Part shown: in pieces, positions 36,123 to 44,646 of the stretch
Numbering within the stretch: position 1 is the first letter of the stretch
Layout: each line of letters starts with the position of its first letter
DNA from: Haloarcula regularis
Lineage (GTDB): Archaea; Halobacteriota; Halobacteria; Halobacteriales; Haloarculaceae
Assembly: GCF_029338315.1 (NCBI RefSeq)
Contig: NZ_CP119794.1
Location: 2,976,001 to 3,040,000 of the forward strand
Direction of reading: 5' to 3'
DNA: 64,000 nucleotides
Notes under the pieces: generated by a model
Database searches by the model: none
Told to the model about the DNA's origin: nothing
Seen by the model: the letters and a program-made list of their open reading frames with translations, nothing else
Made by a program: the position numbers and the translations under genes

Positions 36123-37496
36123 TCAGTACTTCGGGTCCGCACCGGTGAGCTCGTAGACGTCGTCCATGATCGCGTCGCGCTCGCGCTGCCAGGCGTCGAA
36201 CCCGGCGGGGTCGCTCGGGTACGACTCGTAGTGATCGAGCAGGCGGTCGGCCAGTCGCTTTGTCTGATAGAGGTCGTAGATGGTCCCCCAGTGCCCGACG
36301 CTCTTGATCGCCGTCTTCACCTTCAGCCCGAGGCTCAGGTCCGTGGACCCGCCGTAGAGTGCCTCGGCGAGTTTCTCTCCGGGGAGCGCGGCCAGCAGGC
36401 CCATCAGGTCGTCGATGTCGTAGGCGGTGGTGAAGATGTTGTAGACGTCCAGCGCGGCATAACGCGCGCCGAAGTGGTCCATCACCCGCTCGTTGTATTC
36501 CCAGAGCGCGGCCTCGTCGCCCGTGGCGTCGTCCTCGATGGCTTCGATGGCCTGCTCGGCGGCGTACTTCCCGGCGTAGGCCGCCCCGGCGATGCCGCCG
36601 CCGGTCGTCGGATTGACGTGGCCCGCCGCGTCGCCGACAGCGATGTAGCCCGGTGCGACCGCCGAGTCGTAGGGCCGCCGCGTCGGCAGGGCCGCCCCGA
36701 GTTTGTCGGTGACCGTCGCGCCCTGGAACTCCGCGCGGTTCTCGAGGTCGGCTTTCAGGTCGTCGACGAGTTCCATCGGTTCCTCGTTCATCTGGAAGCC
36801 CAGGCCGGCGTTGATCTCCGTCGACGTGCGCGGGAAGTACCAGAGGTAGCCCGCCGACCGCTCGGTGGGCTTGAAGACGAGGGCGTCGTCCCACTCGACG
36901 GGTTCGTCGACCTCGATTATCTCGCGGTAGGCCGAACAGAACTGCGAGTACCGGACGTTGGTGTCGAAGGTGGCCCCCTCGAAGTCGGTCTTGTCCTGCA
37001 ACAGGGAGAGCGCACCGGCGGCGTCGACGACCAGGTCCGCCTCGTAGGTGGCCTCGCGGCCCTTCCGCATCGCTGTGATGCCCGTCACGCGCCCGTCGGC
37101 GTCCTGGTCGACGTCCTGGACGACGGTGTCGTAGTGGAAGTCCGCGCCCTTCGACTCGGCCCCGTCGATGACCCGGCGGCCGTACTCCCAGCGGTCGATG
37201 ACGGCCAGTTCCCCGGGGACCGGAATCTCCAGCACCGTGTCCTCCTGTGGAATCTCGAAGCGGCCGTGGTCGACGCCAGTGTTGGTGAACGCGGGTTCGA
37301 GCTGGGACTTCGGGATGGCCTCGGGGAAGTCGCTGGCCCCCTTCAGCGCGTCACCGCAGGCGATGTGCCCCGCCTCCTCGGCGTCCTTCCGTTCGACGAC
37401 GACGACGTCGTACCCCCCGTCGGCGAGCGTCGCGGCGGCGTAACACCCGGACGTGCCCGCCCCGACGACGACGACGTCGTACTCGTGACTGCTCAT
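36123..37496 (-). CDS. Geranylgeranyl reductase family flavoprotein
   Basis: A 457-residue FAD-dependent enzyme of the family that saturates the geranylgeranyl chains of archaeal lipids. The dinucleotide-binding start YDVVVVGAGTSGCYAA, the ERKDAEEAGHIACGDALKG loop and the second FAD motif VGDAAGHVNPTTGGGI near residue 295 are standard for this group. ATG 37496 gives the usual N-terminus. It is transcribed away from a 2Fe-2S ferredoxin gene 104 bases off, which could supply the electrons. Activity on menaquinone instead of lipid is possible. Confidence 0.88.
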   Translation of the reverse strand: MSSHEYDVVVVGAGTSGCYAAATLADGGYDVVVVERKDAEEAGHIACGDALKGASDFPEAIPKSQLEPAFTNTGVDHGRFEIPQEDTVLEIPVPGELAVIDRWEYGRRVIDGAESKGADFHYDTVVQDVDQDADGRVTGITAMRKGREATYEADLVVDAAGALSLLQDKTDFEGATFDTNVRYSQFCSAYREIIEVDEPVEWDDALVFKPTERSAGYLWYFPRTSTEINAGLGFQMNEEPMELVDDLKADLENRAEFQGATVTDKLGAALPTRRPYDSAVAPGYIAVGDAAGHVNPTTGGGIAGAAYAGKYAAEQAIEAIEDDATGDEAALWEYNERVMDHFGARYAALDVYNIFTTAYDIDDLMGLLAALPGEKLAEALYGGSTDLSLGLKVKTAIKSVGHWGTIYDLYQTKRLADRLLDHYESYPSDPAGFDAWQRERDAIMDDVYELTGADPKY

Positions 37497-37599
37497 GGTG
37501 GTGCCTGCTAGCCGGAGAGAGAAAACCGTTCCGACTGTCGGTCTCGGCGGGTCAGCCTCGGAGACAAGAGTTTTGATGGGTGGTTCCGAACGGCGGGAT

Positions 37600-37920
37600 A
37601 TGACCGAGTACACCGTCGAATTCGTCGGGACCGGCGAGACCATCACGGTCGCCGACACGGAGACCATCCTCTCGCGGTGCATCGAGGCGGGCATCGCCCA
37701 GGAGTACTCCTGTCGCGTGGGAATGTGTTTGGCGTGTTCGGCCCACATAGTCGAGGGCGAGGTGACCCAGCCGGCCGCGCGCGGCCTCACCGAGCGCGAA
37801 CGGGAGAACTACGCGCTGACCTGCATGGCCCGGCCCCAGTCGGATCTGAAACTCGACCGTGGCGTCTACCCGCCCAGCATCGAAGCGGCTGCCGGCGACG
37901 CCGTCTCGGCCGACGACTGA
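37600..37920 (+). CDS. 2Fe-2S ferredoxin
   Basis: A 106-residue plant-type ferredoxin. The cluster ligands are in YSCRVGMCLACSAHIVEG and the later TCMARP, i.e. C-x4-C-x2-C...C. The short acidic N-terminal strand MTEYTVEFVGTGETITV completes the beta-grasp fold. Lacking the long acidic insert of the main haloarchaeal ferredoxin, it is probably a specialised donor. ATG 37600 is the first start after the divergent promoter region shared with the flavoprotein gene. Confidence 0.9.
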   Translation: MTEYTVEFVGTGETITVADTETILSRCIEAGIAQEYSCRVGMCLACSAHIVEGEVTQPAARGLTERERENYALTCMARPQSDLKLDRGVYPPSIEAAAGDAVSADD

Positions 37921-38121
37921 CCCGTCGGTAGGCGCTGCCAACCCGGTTTTCGGAGCCCCTAGCGACCCCATTCGCGGCCGGACCCACCGTTCGAACCGGA
38001 CGCCAATAGAATGACATAACCTAGCACAATAAAGGGCAGGTGATATAAGCGTGTGGTTCCTAGGTGGTGGTGACAGCAGTGTCAGCGGACGGTCGGCGAC
38101 GATTGACACCTTCCCCTAACC

Positions 38122-38721
38122 ATGACCAGTCGCGTATACAGACTTCATTCGACACTTGAACTGCCACTGGAAGACGCATACGACTTTTTCGACGACCCGG
38201 ACCTCCCACCCGAAATCGCGGACATCGACATCACCCGCCGGAACAACACGCTCATCGTCAGCGCCGTCGCCGAGGACGAGACGATGAGCAAGTACACGCC
38301 GACAGCACAGCTCAAGGCCAGCGTCACGGAAAATCGCGTCTACGAGGAGGACCCCGACGAGATGGGGCCGCCCGGCGCGGCCAGCACGGGGAGCAGCGGG
38401 GGGCCACAGTGGGGCGCCCTCGAGGAGGAAGAGGAGGAGATCGAGTCCGAACTCGTCGAGTACGCCTGTTTCAAGGGCGACCGCGAGACGGTGCTCCAGA
38501 ACACCGCCCTCCAGTACGAGATGTTCGAGGTGCTGTGTGAGATCGCGAAGGTGGCAGAGAAAGGGACGCTGACGGCCATCGCCGCCGTCGACGACGAGCT
38601 CACGGCGGTCCGAATCGTCGACGGCGAGGAACTGCCCGCCTCCATCAACGTCGTCGAGGACCCGTCCGACGACGACGAGAGCGACGGTGTCAACTGGCGG
38701 GACAACGAGTTCATCAACTAG
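38122..38721 (+). CDS. Conserved haloarchaeal protein (DUF7110-like)
   Basis: A 199-residue acidic protein. The N-terminal 70 residues form an alternating alpha/beta segment starting MTSRVYRLHSTLELPLEDAY. A Gly/Ser loop (PPGAASTGSSGG) and an acidic helix EEEEEEIESELVEYACFKGD follow. The C-terminal half includes FEVLCEIAKVAEKGTLTAIA. No enzymatic motif. It is an expressed-looking single gene with an AT-rich upstream region (ACATAACC, GATATAAG). The family is, as far as I recall, restricted to haloarchaea. Confidence 0.8.
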   Translation: MTSRVYRLHSTLELPLEDAYDFFDDPDLPPEIADIDITRRNNTLIVSAVAEDETMSKYTPTAQLKASVTENRVYEEDPDEMGPPGAASTGSSGGPQWGALEEEEEEIESELVEYACFKGDRETVLQNTALQYEMFEVLCEIAKVAEKGTLTAIAAVDDELTAVRIVDGEELPASINVVEDPSDDDESDGVNWRDNEFIN

Positions 38722-38808
38722 TCGCGTCCGGATTGGTCCGACGGCTGCCGCGTGTTCGTGAGCGTCGCGGATATGCGCCCGCCGACCTCGACTGACGCCG
38801 TCGCGCCC

Positions 38809-39423
38809 TCAGCGCCCGACCGGAGTGATGGGCCCGCCGGCCACCCGCTCGGCCACCTGGAGGGTGATTGTGGCTTCGATGTACGCCGCGACGAGAATCA
38901 GCAGCGTCGAGAGCACGACGAGCCACCCGGCCTCCCGGAGTCGCCGCTCGGTCACGAGTTCCGGTTCCCGGTCGCGCAGGTAGCGGACGGTCAACCTGCC
39001 AAAGCGCAGGCCGACGGCCGCGACGAGCAGGAGCGCCGGGATCTCGAGAATCCCGTGGGGGATCAGCAGGGCGAGAACCACCACGACAGGCAGTTCCTGG
39101 AGGGCCAGGCCCACCACCGCGCCGATGAGCAGGCCGTTCAGCACGAGGCCGAACACGGAGACGATGCCAAGCGTGACGGCCCCGAGCAACATGACGAGCA
39201 TCGCCGTGAGGTTGTTCACCGCGATGGCGGTGGTCGTCAGCTCGGTCGGCCCGAACGGGTCCGCACCGCCGTCGGGCGCCGTCGGCAGCGACTCGAGGGG
39301 GACGGCGTTCCCGAGCAGGAACCCGACGGCGGTGCTGGCCCCGAGCAGGACTGCCGCGACGGGGACATACAGGGCGACCCAGCGCCGGACGATGCCGGCA
39401 GCCGACGCGATTCGGTCGGTCAT
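38809..39423 (-). CDS. SpoIIM-like (stage II sporulation protein M) membrane protein
   Basis: A 204-residue membrane protein of the SpoIIM/DUF95 family with about five helices. The family core NLTAMLVMLLGAVTLGI and the following GLVLNGLLIGAVVG and IPHGILEIPALLLVAAVGLR are present. In bacteria the relative works with peptidoglycan remodelling during sporulation, but archaeal members have an unknown role, perhaps in membrane complexes. ATG 39423 is used. The longer frame to 39531 is basic shadow sequence. Confidence 0.85.
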   Translation of the reverse strand: MTDRIASAAGIVRRWVALYVPVAAVLLGASTAVGFLLGNAVPLESLPTAPDGGADPFGPTELTTTAIAVNNLTAMLVMLLGAVTLGIVSVFGLVLNGLLIGAVVGLALQELPVVVVLALLIPHGILEIPALLLVAAVGLRFGRLTVRYLRDREPELVTERRLREAGWLVVLSTLLILVAAYIEATITLQVAERVAGGPITPVGR

Positions 39424-39586
39424 CCTGTCTGGACGCAGGGGCGACACGAGTAAAAGGACAGGGGCGTAGAGAGCGCCTACGGGGACGCGACGGCGGGACC
39501 GCACGATAGTAGGCGTGTCTTTTCCTCCCACACCGCTCGAGAACCCAAAAAATACTTACAAGCCTCTAATTATATCTCATTACACG

Positions 39587-40558
39587 ATGTCCGACGACTT
39601 CCCCGATTACCTCGACGTCGACTACGAGGACGGCGAGAAACAGACCGCCGCGGACTACCCGGCGATCACCGACAAGATAGAGAAGGCCATCGAGGTCACC
39701 AAGCGCGGCCTCGAGGAGTACCGGAACCCGGTCGTCATGTGGACCGGCGGGAAAGACTCGACGCTGACGCTGTACTTCGTCAAAGAGGTCGCCGACCGAT
39801 TCGACCTCGAGGTACCCCCGGTCGTCTTCATCGACCACTACCAGCACTTCGACGAGCTCATCGAGTTCGTCAAGCACTGGGCCGACGAGTGGGACCTGGA
39901 GGTCATCTGGGCGCGCAACACCGACGTCGGCGACTACGTCGACGAGAACGGTCTCGAACCGGGTGACGACATCCCCATCGACGCCCTCTCCGAGCACAAC
40001 CAGCACCACGTGCGCAACATCCTCGAGTACGAGGACGAGACCTTCCCGTTCCTGCTGGACACGTACGTCGGCAACCACCTGCTGAAGACCGTCGCGCTCA
40101 ACGACACCATCGAGGAGTACGACGTCGACGGCATCCTCTCGGGGATCCGCTGGGACGAACAGGAGTCCCGCGCCGACGAGACGTTCTTCTCGCCGCGGCA
40201 CAACCCCGACATCTACCCGCCCCACGACCGCATCCAGCCGATACTCCAGTTCGCCGAGGCCGACGTCTGGGAGGCCTTCTGGCACTTCGTCGTCCCCGAC
40301 ACTGTCTCCGGCTACCCCGAGGAGGGCTACGTCCCGCAGGGCTTTGGCGACCTGCCGGAGGGCATCGAACAGGAAGACATCCCCGTCTCCCCGAAGTACT
40401 TCGAGGGCTTCCGCTCGCTGGGCAGCGAGGTCTCGACGAAGAAGTCCGACGACGAACCCGCCTGGCTGCAAGACATGGCCAACACGACCGAGCGCGCGGG
40501 CCGCGCACAGGACAAGGAGGACCTGATGCAGCGCCTGCGCGACCTCGGCTACATGTAA
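39587..40558 (+). CDS. PAPS reductase/PP-loop family protein
   Basis: A 323-residue protein of the adenine nucleotide alpha-hydrolase (PP-loop) superfamily, related to phosphoadenosine phosphosulfate reductase. VVMWTGGKDSTLTLYFVKEV near residue 48 is the PP-loop. VVFIDHYQHFDELIEFV and GILSGIRWDEQESRADE follow, the latter matching the sulfurylase/reductase arginine region. It lacks an obvious C-terminal catalytic cysteine, so a role in sulfate reduction is not proven. ATG 39587 follows an AATACTTA box about 35 bases upstream. Confidence 0.85.
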   Translation: MSDDFPDYLDVDYEDGEKQTAADYPAITDKIEKAIEVTKRGLEEYRNPVVMWTGGKDSTLTLYFVKEVADRFDLEVPPVVFIDHYQHFDELIEFVKHWADEWDLEVIWARNTDVGDYVDENGLEPGDDIPIDALSEHNQHHVRNILEYEDETFPFLLDTYVGNHLLKTVALNDTIEEYDVDGILSGIRWDEQESRADETFFSPRHNPDIYPPHDRIQPILQFAEADVWEAFWHFVVPDTVSGYPEEGYVPQGFGDLPEGIEQEDIPVSPKYFEGFRSLGSEVSTKKSDDEPAWLQDMANTTERAGRAQDKEDLMQRLRDLGYM

Positions 40559-40730
40559 CCCCGGCCGTCGCCACCGACGGGTAATTTCGACGCCCGTCTC
40601 ACTCCGTTTCGGTTTCTCACTCATCGACTGTCTGTTCCGTGGCCGCTCCGGTTCGACGAGCGGGGTCCGGGCTACTGTAGGTTCGTCGATTGTCGTATAA
40701 TTTAGTAGCCGTCGAAATATAGGGTAGCAT

Positions 40731-40844
40731 ATGTCAGTTCGAGCCTACGACTGTCCCGACTGCGGCGAACCGATGAGTTACGAGACGACGAAACATCGCG
40801 GGTGTCAGAACTGCGGGTTCGTGCCGGCCCACGGCGCCGAGTAG
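40731..40844 (+). CDS. Zinc-finger micro-protein (CPxCG type, 37 aa)
   Basis: A 37-residue protein, MSVRAYDCPDCGEPMSYETT and so on, with two knuckles CPDCG and CQNCG and end HGAE. It is too short for common gene-calling limits but has clear features: ATG after an AT-rich region with TATAAT-like sequence about 35 bases upstream, two zinc-binding pairs and a stop at 40842-40844. Similar small proteins in Haloferax are expressed and affect swarming or biofilm in some cases, but this one cannot be matched to any by me. Confidence 0.7.
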   Translation: MSVRAYDCPDCGEPMSYETTKHRGCQNCGFVPAHGAE

Positions 40845-40944
40845 CGACCGAGGGGACGACGAACCGGTGGATCGATACCCGGAGGCGAGTCACCTGGCCG
40901 GTCCGTAGAGACGGGGCGCTACAGTACAGCGCGGTCTCTTTTCG

Positions 40945-41634
40945 CTACGCCTCGCTCGCCAGCTGCTCGACCAGGTCCCGGAGCGTCGCCAGGTCGTACT
41001 GGCCCGGTGCCGTCGCCACAGCGGGATCGACCGGCGCGTATCCGATCTTCGACCCGTAGAGCGGCGCCACTGCCCGTGAGTGGCGTCCGGCCTCGCCCAT
41101 GCACATGGTGGCGACGCGCTCGCCGGCGGTGGTCAGCACCCGTGTCGCGGCCAGCACGGCCAGCACGTCGTCGGGCGTGTGCGCCGTCGTCGCTATCTTC
41201 CCGACGTCTCCGGCCGCACAGGCCCGTTCCAGCCGGTCGACGAGCGTCTCCCGGTCCGGCGTCGCCTCGAAGTCGTGCGTCGAGACGACCACCGACGCCC
41301 CGTGGTCGCGGGCGTGGGCCGCCACCCGGCTCGCGTCGTGGCCCCCCTCGCCCGAAAGCGCCGCGAGCTCCAGGTCGACGGCCTCGACGGCGTCGAACTC
41401 GACGGCCCGCTCCAGTGTGTCGAGTCGCTCGGCCGAGTCCGCCGTCCCGCCACCCTCCCACTCGACGCGATTGGTCACGAGCACCGGGAGTTCGCCGTCG
41501 TAGGCCTCGAGCTGAGCCAGTGGCGCCTCGGCCATGTCCATGCGCAGTTCGACCCCGTCGGCGTCCTCGCGGGCGGCCGGTTCGATACCCAGGTCGTGGC
41601 CGGCCGCGAGCAGCGTGAACGAACTGAAGTCCAT
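40945..41634 (-). CDS. aroD: 3-dehydroquinate dehydratase, type I
   Basis: A 229-residue class I dehydroquinase of the shikimate pathway. The Glu-Leu-Arg motif (VELRMDMAE near residue 30), the catalytic His in VVSTHDFE near residue 120 and the Schiff-base lysine in GDVGKIATTAH near residue 143 are in order. GEAGRHSRAVAPLYGSKIGYA forms the last substrate loop. Starts at ATG 41634. It is followed 22 bases upstream on the strand by the DNA methyltransferase gene end, so the two may be one transcript. Confidence 0.93.
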   Translation of the reverse strand: MDFSSFTLLAAGHDLGIEPAAREDADGVELRMDMAEAPLAQLEAYDGELPVLVTNRVEWEGGGTADSAERLDTLERAVEFDAVEAVDLELAALSGEGGHDASRVAAHARDHGASVVVSTHDFEATPDRETLVDRLERACAAGDVGKIATTAHTPDDVLAVLAATRVLTTAGERVATMCMGEAGRHSRAVAPLYGSKIGYAPVDPAVATAPGQYDLATLRDLVEQLASEA

Positions 41635-41656
41635 AGCCGGGGTTCGCCGCGCCGAC

Positions 41657-42697
41657 CTAAAACGTCCCTGCCTCGATGGGTGCGTGGATCGCCCGGTACC
41701 CCTCGTCGGTCGCGTCGACCTCGTCGACGGCGTACAGGCGGATCTGTTCCTCCTGTCTGGTGTTGACCGCGAAGCCGTAGTGTTCGGCCTCGTAGCCCGG
41801 TTCCTCGCCGGCTTCGCGGCGGGCCCGGACCCACTCGCGGTGGGCCGCCAACCGGTCCCGTGCCATCCCCGCCGAGCGCTCGGGGACGTCGGCGACCCGC
41901 CGGTCGAGCGCGGCGACCAGGTCCGGGTCGCGTTCGATGCCCACGGAGTTGCGCCCCGCGACCATCGCCGCGAGCGTCGTGGTCCCCGTCCCCAGGAACG
42001 GGTCGAGGACGGTGTCGCCGTACACCGAGAACATCGAGACGAGTCGGTACGGCACTTCGAGCGGATAGGCTCCCGACCGGTCGCGGACGCCCTCGTCTAA
42101 GTCCTGGACCTCGCCGGGGAACTCCCAGAGGTCCGAGAACCACTCGTTGCGCTCCTCCCAGAAGTACGCGCTCTCGTAGCGCCGGTCGGCCCCGGGTTCC
42201 AGTCGACGGCGCTCGCCGTTGCGGAAGATGAGGACGTGTTCGTGTTCCAGTGTCGGGTAGGCGTTGGGGGGGACCATCCCCGAACCCATGAACTTCGCGC
42301 CGCTGTTGGTCGGCTTGCGCCAGAGGATGTCCGGCAGCGCCCGCAGGCCCCGGTCGGTCAGCCGGGACGTTATCTCGGCGTGGTTCGGGTACGAGCGGAA
42401 GCCGTCGGACAGCGAGCGGGTCGCGTCGCCGACGTTGATGCAGGCGATGCCCCCGGGCGCGAGGACGCGGGCTACCTCGGCCCAGACTTCATCTAAGATG
42501 TCGTGCATCAGCGAGAAGGCGCGGTCACCGTCGCCGGCCGCGAGGGCGTCCGCGATAGCCGGGTCGAGGGCCCCGAAGATGTCGTCCCACATCTCTATCA
42601 TCGGATAGGGCGGGGACGTGACGACGAGTTCCACGCTGTCGTCCGGGCGGGGAATCTCGCGGGCGTCCCCCGTGACGATCCGATGTGTCGTCTCCAT
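41657..42697 (-). CDS. Orphan DNA methyltransferase (N4-cytosine/N6-adenine type)
   Basis: A 346-residue beta-class DNA methyltransferase. The catalytic TSPPYPM (SPPY at residues 28-31) precedes the SAM-binding DPFLGTGTTTLAAMVAGRN near residue 235, the order expected of that class. TSPPY enzymes make N4-methylcytosine or N6-methyladenine. No restriction endonuclease lies nearby, so it is an orphan. It may be the haloarchaeal CTAG methylase (Zim-type m4C), which is also unpaired, but I cannot prove this. Its start is preceded by the first short inverted-repeat element. Confidence 0.85.
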   Translation of the reverse strand: METTHRIVTGDAREIPRPDDSVELVVTSPPYPMIEMWDDIFGALDPAIADALAAGDGDRAFSLMHDILDEVWAEVARVLAPGGIACINVGDATRSLSDGFRSYPNHAEITSRLTDRGLRALPDILWRKPTNSGAKFMGSGMVPPNAYPTLEHEHVLIFRNGERRRLEPGADRRYESAYFWEERNEWFSDLWEFPGEVQDLDEGVRDRSGAYPLEVPYRLVSMFSVYGDTVLDPFLGTGTTTLAAMVAGRNSVGIERDPDLVAALDRRVADVPERSAGMARDRLAAHREWVRARREAGEEPGYEAEHYGFAVNTRQEEQIRLYAVDEVDATDEGYRAIHAPIEAGTF

Positions 42698-42747
42698 ATC
42701 AACGGTCGAGACAGGGGCGGGACTCGGTTCTTGCGGTTGTCGCGCGC

Positions 42748-42837
42748 AGCAGTGTTTGTTTTAGCAACTGTAGGTTAAGAGAGCCAGAAAGCCCCGACTG
42801 GCTGTTCACCATCGAAAAAGCCTGACTAAACACTACT
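42748..42837. mobile_element. Degenerate MITE-like element, copy 1
   Basis: About 90 bases with imperfect terminal inverted repeats, AGTGTTTGTTTTAG at the left and, read on the other strand, AGTGTTTAGTCAGG at the right. Inside is GAGCCAGAAAGCCCC, identical to copy 2 at 44477-44598, and the right half is shortened. Flanks share only TCGCG (42740-42744 and 42838-42842), a worn target duplication. No transposase frame. Confidence 0.6.
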
Positions 42838-42860
42838 TCGCGGTAAATCTCTTTCCTGCG

Positions 42861-43826
42861 TCAGGCGACCGGCAGGTCCTGCTCGGCTTCCAGCAGTTCA
42901 TGGTACCGGTTACGGATGGTGACCTCGGAGATGTCGGCGACCTCACTGACGGCGGCCTGCGTGGTCTTCTCGTTGGTCAGCAGGGCGGCGGCGTAGACGG
43001 CCGCGGCGGCCAGGCCGACCGGGGACTTCCCGGAGTGGACGCCCTGTTCCTTGGCGTTCTGGAGGAGCTGGCGGGCGCGGTGTTCGGCCTCGTCGGACAG
43101 CTCCAGCGAGGAGGCAAAGCGCGGGACGTAGCTCTCGGGGTCGGCCGGCGCGACCTCCAGGCCCAGTTCGCGGACGACGTAGCGGTAGGTGCGGGCGATC
43201 TCGCTCTTCTCGACGCGGGAGACCTCGGTAATCTCGTCCAGCGAGCGGGGGACGCCGGCCTGGCGGGCGGCGGCGTACACCGAGGACGTCGAGACGCCCT
43301 CGATGGAACGGCCGGGAAGGAGGTTCTCGTCGAGCGCGCGGCGGTAGATGACCGAGGCGGTCTCGCGGACGTTCTCCGGGAGTCCGAGCGCGGAGGCCAT
43401 GCGGTCGATCTCGCCCAGCGCCTGCTTGAGGTTGCGCTCCTTGGAGTCGCGGGTGCGGAACCGCTCGTTCCACTTGCGGAGGCGCTGCATCTTCTGGCGC
43501 TGCTTGTTCGACAGGGAGTTGCCGTAGGCGTCCTTGTCGCGCCAGTCGATGTTCGTCGAGAGACCCTTGTCGTGCATCATGTTCGTCGTCGGCGCGCCGA
43601 CGCGGGACTTCTCGTCTTTCTCGCTGGAGTCGAACGCGCGCCACTCCGGCCCGCGGTCTATCTCGTCGGACTCGACGACGAGGCCACAGTCCTCACAGAC
43701 CGTCTCGCCGTGCTCGTCGTCCATGACGAGCGAGCCGCTACATTCAGGGCAGGCGGTCGCAGTCGACTCGGTCGACTCCGTGGTCGTTTCCTCGGTTCGC
43801 TGTCGCAGTCGTGTATGGTCACTCAT
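42861..43826 (-). CDS. tfb: Transcription initiation factor TFB
   Basis: A 321-residue archaeal TFIIB homolog that bridges TBP-promoter complexes and RNA polymerase. The N-terminal zinc ribbon has cysteines at positions 26, 29, 44 and 47 (CPEC...CEDC). Next come the B-reader/linker region (GPEWRAFDSSEKDEKSRVG) and two cyclin repeats. Haloarchaea carry several TFBs. Which paralog this is cannot be told. ATG 43826 is chosen. A TTTAAAT box lies about 90 bases upstream. The gene is bracketed by the two MITE-like elements. Confidence 0.93.
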   Translation of the reverse strand: MSDHTRLRQRTEETTTESTESTATACPECSGSLVMDDEHGETVCEDCGLVVESDEIDRGPEWRAFDSSEKDEKSRVGAPTTNMMHDKGLSTNIDWRDKDAYGNSLSNKQRQKMQRLRKWNERFRTRDSKERNLKQALGEIDRMASALGLPENVRETASVIYRRALDENLLPGRSIEGVSTSSVYAAARQAGVPRSLDEITEVSRVEKSEIARTYRYVVRELGLEVAPADPESYVPRFASSLELSDEAEHRARQLLQNAKEQGVHSGKSPVGLAAAAVYAAALLTNEKTTQAAVSEVADISEVTIRNRYHELLEAEQDLPVA

Positions 43827-44112
43827 TGGTTGCGAGGGCGGGTGCTCACCGGGCTGGAATCTTCCCGAGAAACCCGGCGGCTGTCGGTAAACCTTCCTGC
43901 GTCCGAAAGCCATTTAAACGCTCTGGTATCGTGATGGAGACCACCGTTTCACCCGTCGACGCCCGGGTCTGTGTCACTCTCGCACGACCATTCAAATAGC
44001 ACGCCTGATGGCCGGAACGCCCGGTTCCGCATGCGAGCGCTACGTGTGCCTGTGTCTCCAGGACCGGGCGGTGACCCGCGACCACGCGCACTCGCTGTCG
44101 TCGCGGGGCCGC
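43827..44112. other. Upstream region of tfb, no gene seen
   Basis: The 286-base gap contains the TTTAAAT promoter element of tfb near 43912 and an AT-containing CATTCAAATAG near 43990. No credible coding sequence was found on either strand. Candidate frames there have no domain features. Confidence 0.5.
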
Positions 44113-44418
44113 TCACTCGACTGTGTAGGACTGGTGGCGCCCGCGCGTTCGGATGTCGACGAAGTGGTGACGGGCCGCGTCGCCGACGACGCCGGCGAAC
44201 GAGCGCCCCGTCTCGTCGTCGCCGTAGACCTCCTCTGCCGGAGGGAGTCCGTGTTCGGCCAGTCTGACCGCTGTCGCGTCCGGTACGGCACCACCACCCG
44301 CGACGTCCACAACGAGCAGGCGGTCGGTGAAGCTCTTCGCGAGGAAGGCGTCGGCGATGTCGTCGGTCTCCCGGAGGTCGGCCGCCAGCCCCCTGAGTTC
44401 CGCAGTCCGGTCGGTCAT
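44113..44418 (-). CDS. Small conserved haloarchaeal protein
   Basis: A 101-residue acidic protein, MTDRTAELRGLAADLRETDD at the start. It has a helical N-terminus, then LLVVDVAGGGAVPDATAVRL and GDDETGRSFAGVVGDAARHH, and ends in RGRHQSYTVE. The fold looks like a small alpha/beta domain, perhaps a distant nucleotide- or protein-binding module, but no motif is diagnostic. It lies between tfb and the second MITE-like element, with the ATG at 44418 close to that element. Confidence 0.72.
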   Translation of the reverse strand: MTDRTAELRGLAADLRETDDIADAFLAKSFTDRLLVVDVAGGGAVPDATAVRLAEHGLPPAEEVYGDDETGRSFAGVVGDAARHHFVDIRTRGRHQSYTVE

Positions 44419-44476
44419 ACCTCACTCTCGGGCTGGAGCGACCGTAGTCCCGGCCACGAACATCTTCGGGTCGCCG

Positions 44477-44598
44477 GGCGGTGTTTACTTTAGCAGCAAT
44501 CGGTTCAGAGAGCCAGAAAGCCCCGGCCGGCTGATCACCCGGCTTCGGGTGGGGCTTTCTGGCTGTTCACGACTTGAATCCCTTAACTAAACACCACC
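44477..44598. mobile_element. MITE-like element, copy 2, with 8-base target duplication
   Basis: A 122-base element with terminal inverted repeats (GGCGGTGTTTACTTTAG at the left, GGTGGTGTTTAGTTAAG reading in from the right) and a perfect 14-base internal stem AGCCAGAAAGCCCC/GGGGCTTTCTGGCT. It is flanked by a perfect 8-base direct repeat GGTCGCCG at 44469-44476 and 44599-44606. It has no coding capacity, so it must have been moved by a transposase elsewhere. An 8-base duplication suits IS1595-type (ISH4-like) elements, an inference. Confidence 0.75.
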
Positions 44599-44646
44599 GG
44601 TCGCCGACGGCGTGGCTTTATTTTCCCGTGGGGCGTTCGCCTACGC

